This document shows, in pieces, positions 7,495-15,212 of a DNA stretch of 36,170 nt. The translations under genes and the position numbers were made by a program. Each line of letters starts with the position of its first letter. The first letter of the stretch is position 1. This DNA comes from Chloroflexota bacterium (lineage in GTDB: Bacteria > Chloroflexota > Dehalococcoidia > DSTF01 > RBG-16-68-14), in contig JADFPV010000025.1 in NCBI GenBank assembly GCA_022562155.1, forward strand, positions 1 to 36,170, given 5' to 3'. The notes beneath the pieces were generated by a model. The model did not search any database. It worked only from the letters and a program-made list of their open reading frames with translations, and was not told where the DNA came from.

Positions 7495-8793
7495 TTACCA
7501 GCGGGCTATCGGCACCAGAGATTTCTGGATGAGGTACGCCAGCGTCCGGCGCAGTAGCGGAAAGATGCGCTGCCGCTTCGGGACGGCCCACTCCTCATCG
7601 CTGCGGCAGAACTCAATGAGCGGCTGGAGGACGCGCTCCCAGCGCAGTTCCTCCTTCATCGCCGCCAGGTTGGTGGCGCATTCGTCATAGAACTCCTGAT
7701 CTTCGACGAGCTTCAGGATCGCCTTTGCCATCGCCGAAAAATCGCCCGGCGGCACCGCCACGCCCAGAGGGTCTTTCGCGATGCGGTCGGCTAAGACGTC
7801 GCCCGTCGTGCTGACAATCGGCAGCTTGGCCCAGAACAGGTCCATGAAGCGCGTGCGAAACGCGTAACGCGACTCCAGGTTGTCATAGCTGGCGCAAACG
7901 CCGATAGCGGACTCCGCCAGGTAGTTCCCGATCTCGTGATACGGCACCCAGCCTACGTTGAAGAAGACGGACCGCTCATAGACACCCAGTTGCTTGCTCA
8001 GCTCCATTGCGCGTTGGACCGGCGGAGCTTCAACGCTCGTGACAAAGTCGGGGTGGTTCGTGCCGAGAAAGAACAGCTTCACGTCGTCGCGGGACTTGCT
8101 GACCTCGGCCATCGCCCGAATGACAGTGTCTGCATCGAACCATTCGACGATCAAACCGTTCCAGATGACGACCTTGTCACCCGGGTTGATGCCAGGGACC
8201 ACTCCGGTTAGCACCTGCTCCGTGTGCTCGGGGCTGCCGGACTGCACGCCATACGGGACCACGCTCACCAGATGCTCCAAGCGATCGTCCTTCTCGTAGA
8301 TCTCCGGAGACACCAGGCCCAACGTGGCCATCGCGCCGACCCAGAGGTCGCGCTGCCGCTCGTTCGAGCAGAAGACGAAGTCCGCCAGCGTGAGCTGGCT
8401 GTCGCTGTAGTGCCGGTTGGAAGCCACCCAGAGGTTCCGCTGGCCGCGTCTGGTCAGCCGCTTGGACAGCTCCATCCATTCGATGAAGAACGGCGTGAAG
8501 AAATCGAGCGCCAGCCGCTTCTTGAAGAACAGCGGGACCACCATGGGCGGGAAGTTTCGGGAGATGATGATGTCGTGCTGAAGCATCTGTCTGAAGCCGT
8601 TCAGCGAACTCCCGTACGGTACGATCTTCAGCCGGGGATGCGGCGACTCGATATCCGGCTCGTTCGGCACTGAGAGCGTGACCTGCGCCTCGGGAATCTG
8701 CTCGGCGAGGACGCGTGCGGTGTGGTAGGAGCGAACGCCGGGGCTCGCCATGCCCTTCCCCACCACGCCCCTGCTGAGGACGAGAATCTTCAT
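7495..8793 (-). CDS. GT4-like glycosyltransferase, paralog A (clade 1)
   Basis: A 432-residue soluble glycosyltransferase with two Rossmann-like halves (GT-B fold), predicted to transfer sugar from a nucleotide donor to a growing glycan on the cytoplasmic face. Blocks shared with the other five paralogs are RGVVG (8-12), SNERQRD (143-149), WNG (211-213), EWFDA (217-221), FFLGTNHPD and FRTRFxDLFWA (312-322); the last occupies the place of the EX7E nucleotide-sugar loop, with Asp where the first Glu is usual. The true start is ATG 8793, although the frame stays open upstream. It is the last gene of a four-gene operon, and its ATG overlaps the stop of paralog B by four bases (ATGA), which suggests translational coupling. 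Donor and acceptor are unknown. Confidence 0.85.
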   Translation of the reverse strand: MKILVLSRGVVGKGMASPGVRSYHTARVLAEQIPEAQVTLSVPNEPDIESPHPRLKIVPYGSSLNGFRQMLQHDIIISRNFPPMVVPLFFKKRLALDFFTPFFIEWMELSKRLTRRGQRNLWVASNRHYSDSQLTLADFVFCSNERQRDLWVGAMATLGLVSPEIYEKDDRLEHLVSVVPYGVQSGSPEHTEQVLTGVVPGINPGDKVVIWNGLIVEWFDADTVIRAMAEVSKSRDDVKLFFLGTNHPDFVTSVEAPPVQRAMELSKQLGVYERSVFFNVGWVPYHEIGNYLAESAIGVCASYDNLESRYAFRTRFMDLFWAKLPIVSTTGDVLADRIAKDPLGVAVPPGDFSAMAKAILKLVEDQEFYDECATNLAAMKEELRWERVLQPLIEFCRSDEEWAVPKRQRIFPLLRRTLAYLIQKSLVPIARW

Positions 8794-10130
8794 GATGACG
8801 ACCTCGCAGCCAGCCTCTGCCTGAGGTTCGTAGCCGCATACTCTATCGCGCGCTCCAGGAGCGTCAGCAACGCCATCGCGTTGCGGCCTAAAAGCAGCGG
8901 GAAGCGCCGCCGCTTCGCTGACGCAATGCTGGATTCGCCCCTGCAAAACGCCACCAGGGGGGCCAGCACCCGCTCCCAACTCAGATCAGCCTTGACGGCC
9001 GGCATGTTCGCGCGGCACGTCTGATAGAAGGCCTTGTCCTCCACCAACCGTAGGATGCCGGCAGCGAAGGCCTCGACGTCTCCCGGCTTGACGACGACTC
9101 CTAACTCGTCTCGGTCAACTCGCTCGGCCAGGACATCTCCTCGCGTACACACAATCGGCAGCTCCGCCCAGAAGAGGTCGACGAAGCGCGTCCGAAACGC
9201 ATAGCGGGCCTCCATACTGTCGAAGCTAGCGCACACACCGATGTCCGCCTCAGCCAAGTAGCTGCCGATCTCCGCGTAGGGTACCCAGTCGCTGTGAAAG
9301 AAGACGGTGCTGTTATAGAGGCCCAGCTCTTTGCTCAGTTTGACCGCATCGCGGGGCGGGTCGAACAGCATACCGGCAACGAAGTCGGGGTGCTCGATCC
9401 CCAGGAAGAACAGCTTCACGTCGTCGCGGACGCGGGCGATTTCGGCCATCGCCCGGATCGCCGTTCCCGCATCGAACCATTCCATGATGCTGCCATTCCA
9501 GATCAGGACCGTGTCCTCCTCGCGAATACCTGGCACGACGCCTTTGATGACCTGCGTCGTGTGCCGTGGCGCGCCGCGCTGCACGCCATAGGGCATCACC
9601 CCGATGAAGCGCCTGAGTGTTGTGTCGCGATTGTAGGTCTGAGGCGTTATGAGCCCCAGTGTGGCTAGGCAGCCGACCCAGAAGTCGCGCTGGCGTTCGT
9701 CCGAGCAGGAGACGTAGTCGGCCAGCAACAGTTGCGTATCGATGTGGTTGCGCCTCGACGTCATCCAGAGCCTGCGACGCGCAGGGTTCGTGATCCGCTG
9801 CGAGAGGGCGTTCCACTCGATGTGAAAGGCTACGTAGAGGTCCAAGACGAAACGCTTGTGGAAGAAGAGCATCGTTACGTACGGTGGGAAATCGCGGGAG
9901 ATCAGGACGTCGTTGCGCAGCATCTGCAAGAGACTCTCCAACGGGTTCCGATGGCTGACGATGCGCAGAGCGCCTTGCCGCACTGGCATTGTCACTTCGT
10001 TCGGGATCGAGAGCGTGACCTGCGCCTCGGGAAGCTGCTCGGCTAGTACGCGCGCGATGTGATAGGCACGTACGCCCGAGCTTCCCATCGTCTCGCCTAC
10101 GACGCCTCGACTGAAGACGAGAATCCTCAT
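8790..10130 (-). CDS. GT4-like glycosyltransferase, paralog B (clade 1)
   Basis: A 446-residue member of the same glycosyltransferase set. It carries RGVVGETMGSSGVRAYH at the N-terminus, the nucleotide-binding-half block VLIWNGSIMEWFDA, FFLGIEHPD and FRTRFVDLFWAELPIVCTRGD. It is the most divergent clade 1 copy in the variable segment after the first strand (residues 45-60), where the SPHPRLKI stretch of the other copies is replaced, and it has a longer C-terminal tail (extra MALLTLLERAIEYAA region). The differences may reflect another acceptor. ATG 10130 shares one base with the TAA of paralog C, and its own TGA overlaps the start of paralog A, so the reading frames are tightly packed. Confidence 0.85.
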   Translation of the reverse strand: MRILVFSRGVVGETMGSSGVRAYHIARVLAEQLPEAQVTLSIPNEVTMPVRQGALRIVSHRNPLESLLQMLRNDVLISRDFPPYVTMLFFHKRFVLDLYVAFHIEWNALSQRITNPARRRLWMTSRRNHIDTQLLLADYVSCSDERQRDFWVGCLATLGLITPQTYNRDTTLRRFIGVMPYGVQRGAPRHTTQVIKGVVPGIREEDTVLIWNGSIMEWFDAGTAIRAMAEIARVRDDVKLFFLGIEHPDFVAGMLFDPPRDAVKLSKELGLYNSTVFFHSDWVPYAEIGSYLAEADIGVCASFDSMEARYAFRTRFVDLFWAELPIVCTRGDVLAERVDRDELGVVVKPGDVEAFAAGILRLVEDKAFYQTCRANMPAVKADLSWERVLAPLVAFCRGESSIASAKRRRFPLLLGRNAMALLTLLERAIEYAATNLRQRLAARSSS

Positions 10131-11431
10131 TAGTCCGACTTGATCCGGTTCTGGCGAATGTGCGTCTGCAGGTACCCGATCGCGTGGCGCAGCAGCGGCA
10201 GGAGTCGCTGTCGTTTGGGCGCGGCGATGCTTTTGCCGTTTCGGCAGAACTCCACGAGCGGCTTGAGCGTGCGGTCCCAACTGAGTTCGTCTCTCACGGC
10301 GGCCATGTTCCGTTTGCAGTTGTTGTAAAACTCCTTGTCATCCACGAGACGTAGGACCGCTTGGGCGAACGCTGACGAATCGTTGGGAGGTACCGCGAGA
10401 CCGAGAGGCTCCTGAGCGATGCGTTCCGCCAGAACGTCACCCTCTGTGCAGACGGTAGGAAGCTCCGCCCAGAACAGGTCGACGAACCGCGTGCGGAACG
10501 CATACCGCGCTTCGGCGTTGTCGAAGCCGGCGCAGACGCCGATGTCGGCCTCACCTAGGTAGGTGCCGAGCTCTTCGTATGGCACCCAACCGATGTTGAA
10601 GAACACGGTGCTGTCGTAGAGGCCCAGCTCCCTGCTCAGCTCGACCGCCTCTCGTGGCGGCGTTTCCAGGACGCCGGTCACGTAGTCGGGGTGCTCGGTT
10701 CCGAGGAAGAACAGCTTCACGTCATGGCGAACGCGCGCGATCTCCGCCATCGCGCGGATCACGGTCTTGGCATCGAACCATTCCATGATGCTGCCGTTCC
10801 AGATCAGGACGGTGTCGGTTTCGCGGATGCCGGGAATGACGCCTTTCAGCACCTTCCGCCCGTGCTGCGGGTAGCCAGGCTGCACGCCATATGGCACGAC
10901 GTCCACCAGCTTGCGCAGCGTCCTGTCTCGCTCATACACGTTCGAGGTGAGCAGACCCGTCGTGGCCAGCGCGCCGACGAGGACATCGCGCTGTCTCTCG
11001 TTCGCGCAGACGATATAGTCGGCGATGGTGAGCTGGAAGTTGATGTAGTGCCGGTTAGAGTCTGTCCAGATCTTGCGACGCCCAGCGTGTGGGATCCGCT
11101 TCGAGATCTCCAGCCATTCAATGAAAAACGTCGAGTAGAAGTCCAGCGCCCACAGCTTGTTGAACAGCAGGAATATCGCCTGTGGCGGAAAGTTCCGCGA
11201 GACGATGATGTCATGGCGCAGCATCTGTAGCAGGTCGCCCCACTGGCCGCGTTGACGCACGATCTTCAAGCGTGGGTGCGGCGAGGGAATGTCTGGTTCG
11301 TAAGGAACGGAGAGCGTGACGCGGGCGTCAGGGAGCTGTTCGGCCAGGACACGCGCAGTGTGATACGCGCGCACGCCACTGCTCGCCATCGTCTTCCCGA
11401 CAGCGCCTCGGGAGTGCACCAAGATCTTCAT
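10130..11431 (-). CDS. GT4-like glycosyltransferase, paralog C (clade 1)
   Basis: A 433-residue glycosyltransferase very close in sequence to paralogs A and F: N-terminal RGAVGKTMASSGVRAYHTA, SPHPRLKIV, central ANERQRD, VLIWNGSIMEWFDAKTVIRA and FRTRFVDLFWAELPTVCTEGD. It has Ala-His where A has other residues in the first strand, with no loss of a conserved block. The second gene of the operon, it starts at ATG 11431, inside the TGA of paralog D (ATGA overlap). Absence of a signal peptide or membrane helices indicates a cytosolic or peripherally bound enzyme. Specificity cannot be told. Confidence 0.85.
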   Translation of the reverse strand: MKILVHSRGAVGKTMASSGVRAYHTARVLAEQLPDARVTLSVPYEPDIPSPHPRLKIVRQRGQWGDLLQMLRHDIIVSRNFPPQAIFLLFNKLWALDFYSTFFIEWLEISKRIPHAGRRKIWTDSNRHYINFQLTIADYIVCANERQRDVLVGALATTGLLTSNVYERDRTLRKLVDVVPYGVQPGYPQHGRKVLKGVIPGIRETDTVLIWNGSIMEWFDAKTVIRAMAEIARVRHDVKLFFLGTEHPDYVTGVLETPPREAVELSRELGLYDSTVFFNIGWVPYEELGTYLGEADIGVCAGFDNAEARYAFRTRFVDLFWAELPTVCTEGDVLAERIAQEPLGLAVPPNDSSAFAQAVLRLVDDKEFYNNCKRNMAAVRDELSWDRTLKPLVEFCRNGKSIAAPKRQRLLPLLRHAIGYLQTHIRQNRIKSD

Positions 11432-12732
11432 CGGGGGTTCGGCGTGATCCGGTCCTGGAATCGGGCCATGAGATACTCAAGAATGCGGCGCAAGAGCGGC
11501 AGCATCCGGCCCGATTTTGCGACGGCGGACGAGTCTTGGTCGCGGCAGAAGCGCACCAGCGGTTTCAGGGCGACGTCCCAGGTTAGCTCGGGCTTGATGG
11601 TGTGCAGGTTCTCCTGGCACTGCTTGTAGAAGGCCTCGTCATCCACCAGACGTCTGATCGCATTCGCGACGCCCTCCGTATCGCCCTCCTCCACGACGAT
11701 ACCCAAGCCCCGCTCCTCAACCATTTCGGCCAGCACGTCGCCCCTGGTGCAGATGAGAGGCTTCTCTGCCCAGAAGATGTCGACGAACCTCGTGCGATGA
11801 GAGTAGCGCGTCTCAAGATTGTCGAAGTACGTGCAGACACCAAGATCCGACTCGATCAGGTAGTCCGTTACCTCAGCGTGGGGAACCCAGCCGAACTCAA
11901 AGAAGACCGACTTCTGGTACAACCCTAAATCCTTCGCAAGCTGGAACGCGGTCTGAAAGCGCTGCCCATAGCCGAGGAACGCGCTCAGATCTGGGTAGAA
12001 CGTCCCCAAGAACACCGCCTTGATGTCGTCCCGTTCCTTGGACAGGATGTGTAGCGCTCGCAAGAACGGCTCGGGATCGTACCAGGCAACTGTTCCTCCG
12101 TTCCAGAGCAGCACTTTGTCGCCTTCGTTGATGCCGGCGTACACGCCCTTCAGCACCTGCCTCTTGTGCTTGATCTCGTCGGGGCGGATACCGTGCGGAA
12201 CGACGTCGATGTAGCGACGCAGCGTATCGTCTTCCTCATACGCGTCTGGATCGATCAGGCCCAACGCGCTCAGGCTGCCAACGTATGTATCGCGCTGTCG
12301 CTCGTTCGCGCAGATGATGTAGTCGGCGATGGTGAGCTGCATGTTTAGGTAGGTACGATTCGTGTTCATCCAGACGGCCTGCTTGAGGCCCCTAGACTCG
12401 GCGCGGGTGAGCTCCATCCACTCGATGAAGTACTGACTGAAGAGGTCCGCGACGAACTGCTTCTCTCGGAAGAAAAAGGCGAAGTGCGGCATGAACGCGG
12501 AGCTGATGATGATGTCGTTCTGGGCGATCAGCCTAAGCACGCGAAACGCGCCATAGCGGACGACCTTAACGCCGGCGATCTTCGGCTGATCCTCCTTGTT
12601 GGTCACCGCCAGCGTAATCTGCGCGTCCGGTAGCTCCTTCGCCAAGACCTGCGCCATGTAGTAGGCCCTGATGCCGGGACTCGACATATACTTGCCGACA
12701 ACTCCACGGGCGAGGATCAGAATACGCGTCAT
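11428..12732 (-). CDS. GT4-like glycosyltransferase, paralog D (clade 2)
   Basis: A 434-residue glycosyltransferase, first gene of the operon. It has the family frame (RGVVGKYMSSPGIRAYYMA, CANERQRD, LLWNGG, HRTRFVDIFWAEKPLICTRGD) but differs from A-C at diagnostic places: WYDPE replaces EWFDA and FLGTFYPD replaces FLGTxHPD, both shared with paralog E at 33259-34557. D and E therefore form a second clade. The ATG at 12732 is preceded by GGAG (complement of 12740-12743), which lies two bases beyond a ten-pair hairpin in the leader. Likely role is one transfer step in building the surface glycan; the order relative to the other enzymes is unknown. Confidence 0.85.
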   Translation of the reverse strand: MTRILILARGVVGKYMSSPGIRAYYMAQVLAKELPDAQITLAVTNKEDQPKIAGVKVVRYGAFRVLRLIAQNDIIISSAFMPHFAFFFREKQFVADLFSQYFIEWMELTRAESRGLKQAVWMNTNRTYLNMQLTIADYIICANERQRDTYVGSLSALGLIDPDAYEEDDTLRRYIDVVPHGIRPDEIKHKRQVLKGVYAGINEGDKVLLWNGGTVAWYDPEPFLRALHILSKERDDIKAVFLGTFYPDLSAFLGYGQRFQTAFQLAKDLGLYQKSVFFEFGWVPHAEVTDYLIESDLGVCTYFDNLETRYSHRTRFVDIFWAEKPLICTRGDVLAEMVEERGLGIVVEEGDTEGVANAIRRLVDDEAFYKQCQENLHTIKPELTWDVALKPLVRFCRDQDSSAVAKSGRMLPLLRRILEYLMARFQDRITPNPR

Positions 12733-12745
12733 GTCGAATCTCCGA

Positions 12746-12808
12746 ATGCGAGCCGCGAACGGCTCGCATAGAAAATGCCCACGTCTGGCAGGGCACGGAG
12801 CCTGCCAG
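12746..12808 (-). promoter_or_regulatory. Double-hairpin leader of the GT4 operon
   Basis: Two strong hairpins follow the candidate promoter on the minus strand. The first pairs 12801-12808 with 12785-12792 (CTGGCAGG/CCTGCCAG, eight pairs). The second is a perfect ten-pair stem, 12746-12755 with 12760-12769, closed by a four-base loop. The second ends two bases from the Shine-Dalgarno sequence of paralog D. Neither is followed by a U-tract, so mRNA stability or translation control is more likely than attenuation by intrinsic termination. Confidence 0.5.
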
Positions 12809-12825
12809 TTGCAGGCAGCCGCACT

Positions 12826-12855
12826 ATGATACCAGCCGCCTTTCTAACCAGACAA
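12826..12855 (-). promoter_or_regulatory. Candidate promoter of the GT4 operon (paralogs D-C-B-A)
   Basis: Minus strand TTGTCT (12850-12855), 18 nt, TATCAT (12826-12831), with TG one base before the -10. Start near 12819 would give an 87-nt leader containing both hairpins. Confidence 0.5.
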
Positions 12856-12924
12856 CGCTGGCAGCGGGCCTAGGCTTACAGATATCGGCCGGACTGGCAA
12901 TCGAAACGGTGGCTGGCAACGGCG

Positions 12925-12933
12925 TGTTATTAT
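12925..12933 (+). promoter_or_regulatory. Candidate extended -10 promoter of the acyltransferase gene
   Basis: TGT-TATTAT matches an extended -10 element 33 nt upstream of the GTG at 12966. The -35 region is poor. Confidence 0.3.
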
Positions 12934-12965
12934 CAGTGACGATTCTGAACATGAGACGGTAGGCA

Positions 12966-13610
12966 GTGATTTCAGAGCCACCACGTCCTCCAATCGAACT
13001 TCTGAACCCAGAGAAGCTGGCCGAGCTTGCACGCCGTCAGCGCGCCCTTAGGCCCGGGTTCTTCGCCGCCGTTGCGGGGGATGCGCGCATGTTCTCGGTG
13101 AAGAGGCGTGAGCAGTTCCAGTTCACGAGCCGCATGCAGAAGTGCATGAGTGTACTGCGTCTTCTCTGGGGGGCGGACGAGTTCCTCAGCCTGTTCTTGT
13201 ATCGCGTGCGTTCGGCGCTCCATGACCATGGTGTGCCGATCCTCCCCCGGCTTCTCTACTACGCCAACTCGTTCCTCTACGGAATGCGCATTGGCGACCA
13301 CGTAATCATCGACGCTGGTCTCTACCTCCCGCATGGCCAGGTTGTGATCGACGGTATCACACGGATCGGCCGCCAATGTATGATCGCTCCCTGGTCGACG
13401 ATTGGCCTGGTCGCGGGCAACGCCATGGGACCAACTATCGAAAGCGGGGTAATCGTGGGCACGGGTGCGAAGGTGCTAGGCAACGTAACCATAGGAACGG
13501 GTGCCCGGATCGGGGCGAACGCCGTGGTCTTGAAGGACGTACCGGCGGGTGCGACCGTTGTAGGTGTCCCGGCCCGCATTATCGAAAGCGGCGAAGGAGC
13601 TGAAGCATAA
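12966..13610 (+). CDS. Hexapeptide-repeat acyltransferase, serine acetyltransferase-like
   Basis: A 214-residue protein whose C-terminal half (about residues 100-208) is a left-handed beta-helix of hexapeptide repeats. It ends in the CysE-type stretch VTIGTGARIGANAVVLKDVPAGATVVGVPARI, seen here in order. The N-terminal 90 residues are helical with WGADEFLSLFLYRVRSAL, as in serine acetyltransferase-like proteins. His in LYLPHGQVV is a candidate catalytic base; the canonical second His region (GGTGK...RHP) of CysE is changed to a LVAGNAMGPTIESG segment. That and the position inside a glycan locus favour acetylation of a sugar, although a cysteine-biosynthesis CysE cannot be excluded. The start is GTG 12966. 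It is divergent from the GT4 operon. Confidence 0.75.
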   Translation: MISEPPRPPIELLNPEKLAELARRQRALRPGFFAAVAGDARMFSVKRREQFQFTSRMQKCMSVLRLLWGADEFLSLFLYRVRSALHDHGVPILPRLLYYANSFLYGMRIGDHVIIDAGLYLPHGQVVIDGITRIGRQCMIAPWSTIGLVAGNAMGPTIESGVIVGTGAKVLGNVTIGTGARIGANAVVLKDVPAGATVVGVPARIIESGEGAEA

Positions 13611-13655
13611 CCCCGCGCAGGTGGATACCGTAACAGTGCCGGCGAGACGTTCGTA

Positions 13656-13661
13656 TATACT
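13656..13661 (+). promoter_or_regulatory. Candidate -10 element before the methyltransferase gene
   Basis: TATACT in an AT-rich patch (TCGTATATACTATCG), 19 nt upstream of the ATG at 13681. No clear -35. Confidence 0.25.
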
Positions 13662-13680
13662 ATCGTGAACACCGACAGAT

Positions 13681-14340
13681 ATGACTAACTCTCGATCACG
13701 TCCCGCCATCAAGATTGACCTCGGCTGTGGTGACGGCAAGGTACGGGGTGCCATCGGCGTCGACAACATTCGTATTCCAGGCGTCGACATCGTGGCTGAT
13801 CTCAATCACGCCCTGCCGTTCCAGGACAACTCGGTGGACGCCGTTGTGGTCTTCCACATCCTGGAGCACGTAGACAACTTCCTCGACACGATGAACGAAA
13901 TCTGGCGCGTCTGCAAGGAAGGCGCGTACGTATACGTGAGAGTGCCGCACGCGGCTTCGACGTTCGTGACGTGGAAGGACCCGACGCATCGACGCGGCCT
14001 CTCGATCGCCACATTCGCCTACTTTGACGACTCGTACTTCGATGGCGCGGCGTTTTCCTACTACGCGAAAGCCAACTTTAGCATTGAGCATGCGCAGCTC
14101 AATTTCACGTTGACGCCACGCGACAAGAATGTCGTCCTCTCCTGGCCGCGCGCGCTCGCGGGGGCGCTCTTTCACTCGTTGGCGAATCGCAACCGGCGCT
14201 GGCAGTACTTCTGCGAGCGGTTCTGGGGGCCCATCGTGGGTATCGAGGAAGCGGTCCTCACGATGCGCGCACAGAAGAAGCCTCGTCCCTCAAAGATCTC
14301 GACGGCTTCCCGCGACGAGATCTCCGCCCTTAAACGTTAG
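13681..14340 (+). CDS. Class I SAM-dependent methyltransferase
   Basis: A 219-residue methyltransferase of the Methyltransf_11 type. Motif I is IDLGCGDGK (residues 12-20), the acidic end of strand two is GVDNI, and motif IV/post-IV is seen as DAVVVFHILEHVDN. The part after residue 100 (PTHRRGLS, followed by an aromatic-rich stretch) resembles methyltransferases of polysaccharide clusters that act on sugars. It starts at ATG 13681 and its TAG overlaps the stop of the convergent rmlD-like gene by three bases. It may be co-transcribed with the acyltransferase 70 nt upstream, or use the AT-rich -10-like site there. Methyl acceptor unknown; a sugar hydroxyl or carboxyl is inferred from context. 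Confidence 0.8.
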   Translation: MTNSRSRPAIKIDLGCGDGKVRGAIGVDNIRIPGVDIVADLNHALPFQDNSVDAVVVFHILEHVDNFLDTMNEIWRVCKEGAYVYVRVPHAASTFVTWKDPTHRRGLSIATFAYFDDSYFDGAAFSYYAKANFSIEHAQLNFTLTPRDKNVVLSWPRALAGALFHSLANRNRRWQYFCERFWGPIVGIEEAVLTMRAQKKPRPSKISTASRDEISALKR

Positions 14341-15209
14341 CGCTCTGCCGTCGGTGAGATGTGACCCTTAGCGGTCAGGTATGCCGCCAACGCGTCCTCC
14401 CAAGAGCGCAGCTTCTTCAGCCCGGCTTCAACAAGCGCTCTGTTTTCGAGCACCGAGAAGGCGGGCCGGCGCGCCGGCGCGTCCAGCTCGTCGCTGCTGA
14501 TTGGCGTGAGGCTGGGCGTTAGGCCCATCAGTTCGAAGATCTTCTCTGCGAAGCCGAACCAAGACGTCTGCCCGGCGTTCGTGATCTGGTAGAGACCATA
14601 GCGGCCCGTTGTGGCCAACTCGGTGAGCTTCGAGGCGAGATCAGCCGTAAACGTTGGAGACGACACCTGATCGTCAACCACACGCAGCGGTTCGCCAGCC
14701 TTGGCCTTGCGGATCATGGTCTCGACGAAGTTCCCACCCTTGCCGCTGGCGCCGGCGACGCCGAACAGGCTGGAGCTGCGCACGACGTAGTGCTGAGCGT
14801 TGCTCTGCCGCACCAGATGCTCTCCCGCCAGCTTAGAGGTGCCGTAGACGCTCAGAGGGCGGGGTACGTCGTCTTCAACGTAGGGGCTCCCCTTGAGGCC
14901 ATCCTGGACGTAGTCCGTACTGATGAACATGATGGCCGCTCCCGCCTCTCGAGCAGCGTCGGCGACGTTCTTCGCGCCCAGCGCATTCACCTCAAAGGCG
15001 AGAGCCCCGTTTGTCTCACAGTCGTCGACGCGATGATACGCGGCGGTGTTGATGACAAGTTCCGGCTGCTCGCGTGCGATGACTTCGTGGGCTTGGTCGC
15101 GATTACAGGCGTCGAACTCTTCGTGAGAGAAGGCGATGAGGTCGCCGTTCCAAACGTCGATGAGGTCGCTTCCTAACTGGCCCTTACTGCCAATTAGGAG
15201 CGTGCGCAT
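14337..15209 (-). CDS. rfbD: dTDP-4-dehydrorhamnose reductase-like SDR
   Basis: A 290-residue extended short-chain dehydrogenase of the RmlD family, which reduces dTDP-4-keto-6-deoxy-hexose to dTDP-L-rhamnose (or a related deoxysugar) with NAD(P)H. Seen: nucleotide-binding GSKGQLGSD at the N-terminus, NTAAYHRVDDCE, FISTDYVQDG with the catalytic Thr, PLSVYGTSKLAGE with the Tyr and Lys of YxxxK, and SSLFGVAG. The usual STDYVFDG is STDYVQDG here. The ATG at 15209 lies three bases after the stop of the epimerase gene, so both form an operon. An RmlC-like gene occurs at the right edge, but RmlA and RmlB are not in the window, so the sugar made could differ from rhamnose. Confidence 0.85.
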   Translation of the reverse strand: MRTLLIGSKGQLGSDLIDVWNGDLIAFSHEEFDACNRDQAHEVIAREQPELVINTAAYHRVDDCETNGALAFEVNALGAKNVADAAREAGAAIMFISTDYVQDGLKGSPYVEDDVPRPLSVYGTSKLAGEHLVRQSNAQHYVVRSSSLFGVAGASGKGGNFVETMIRKAKAGEPLRVVDDQVSSPTFTADLASKLTELATTGRYGLYQITNAGQTSWFGFAEKIFELMGLTPSLTPISSDELDAPARRPAFSVLENRALVEAGLKKLRSWEDALAAYLTAKGHISPTAER

Positions 15210-15212
15210 GGG

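Noticed and set aside
7495-12732. Possibility that the GT4 copies are frameshifted pieces of fewer genes or a repeat artefact
   Set aside because: Each frame is full length with its own start, all conserved blocks and different sequence, so they are separate intact paralogs.
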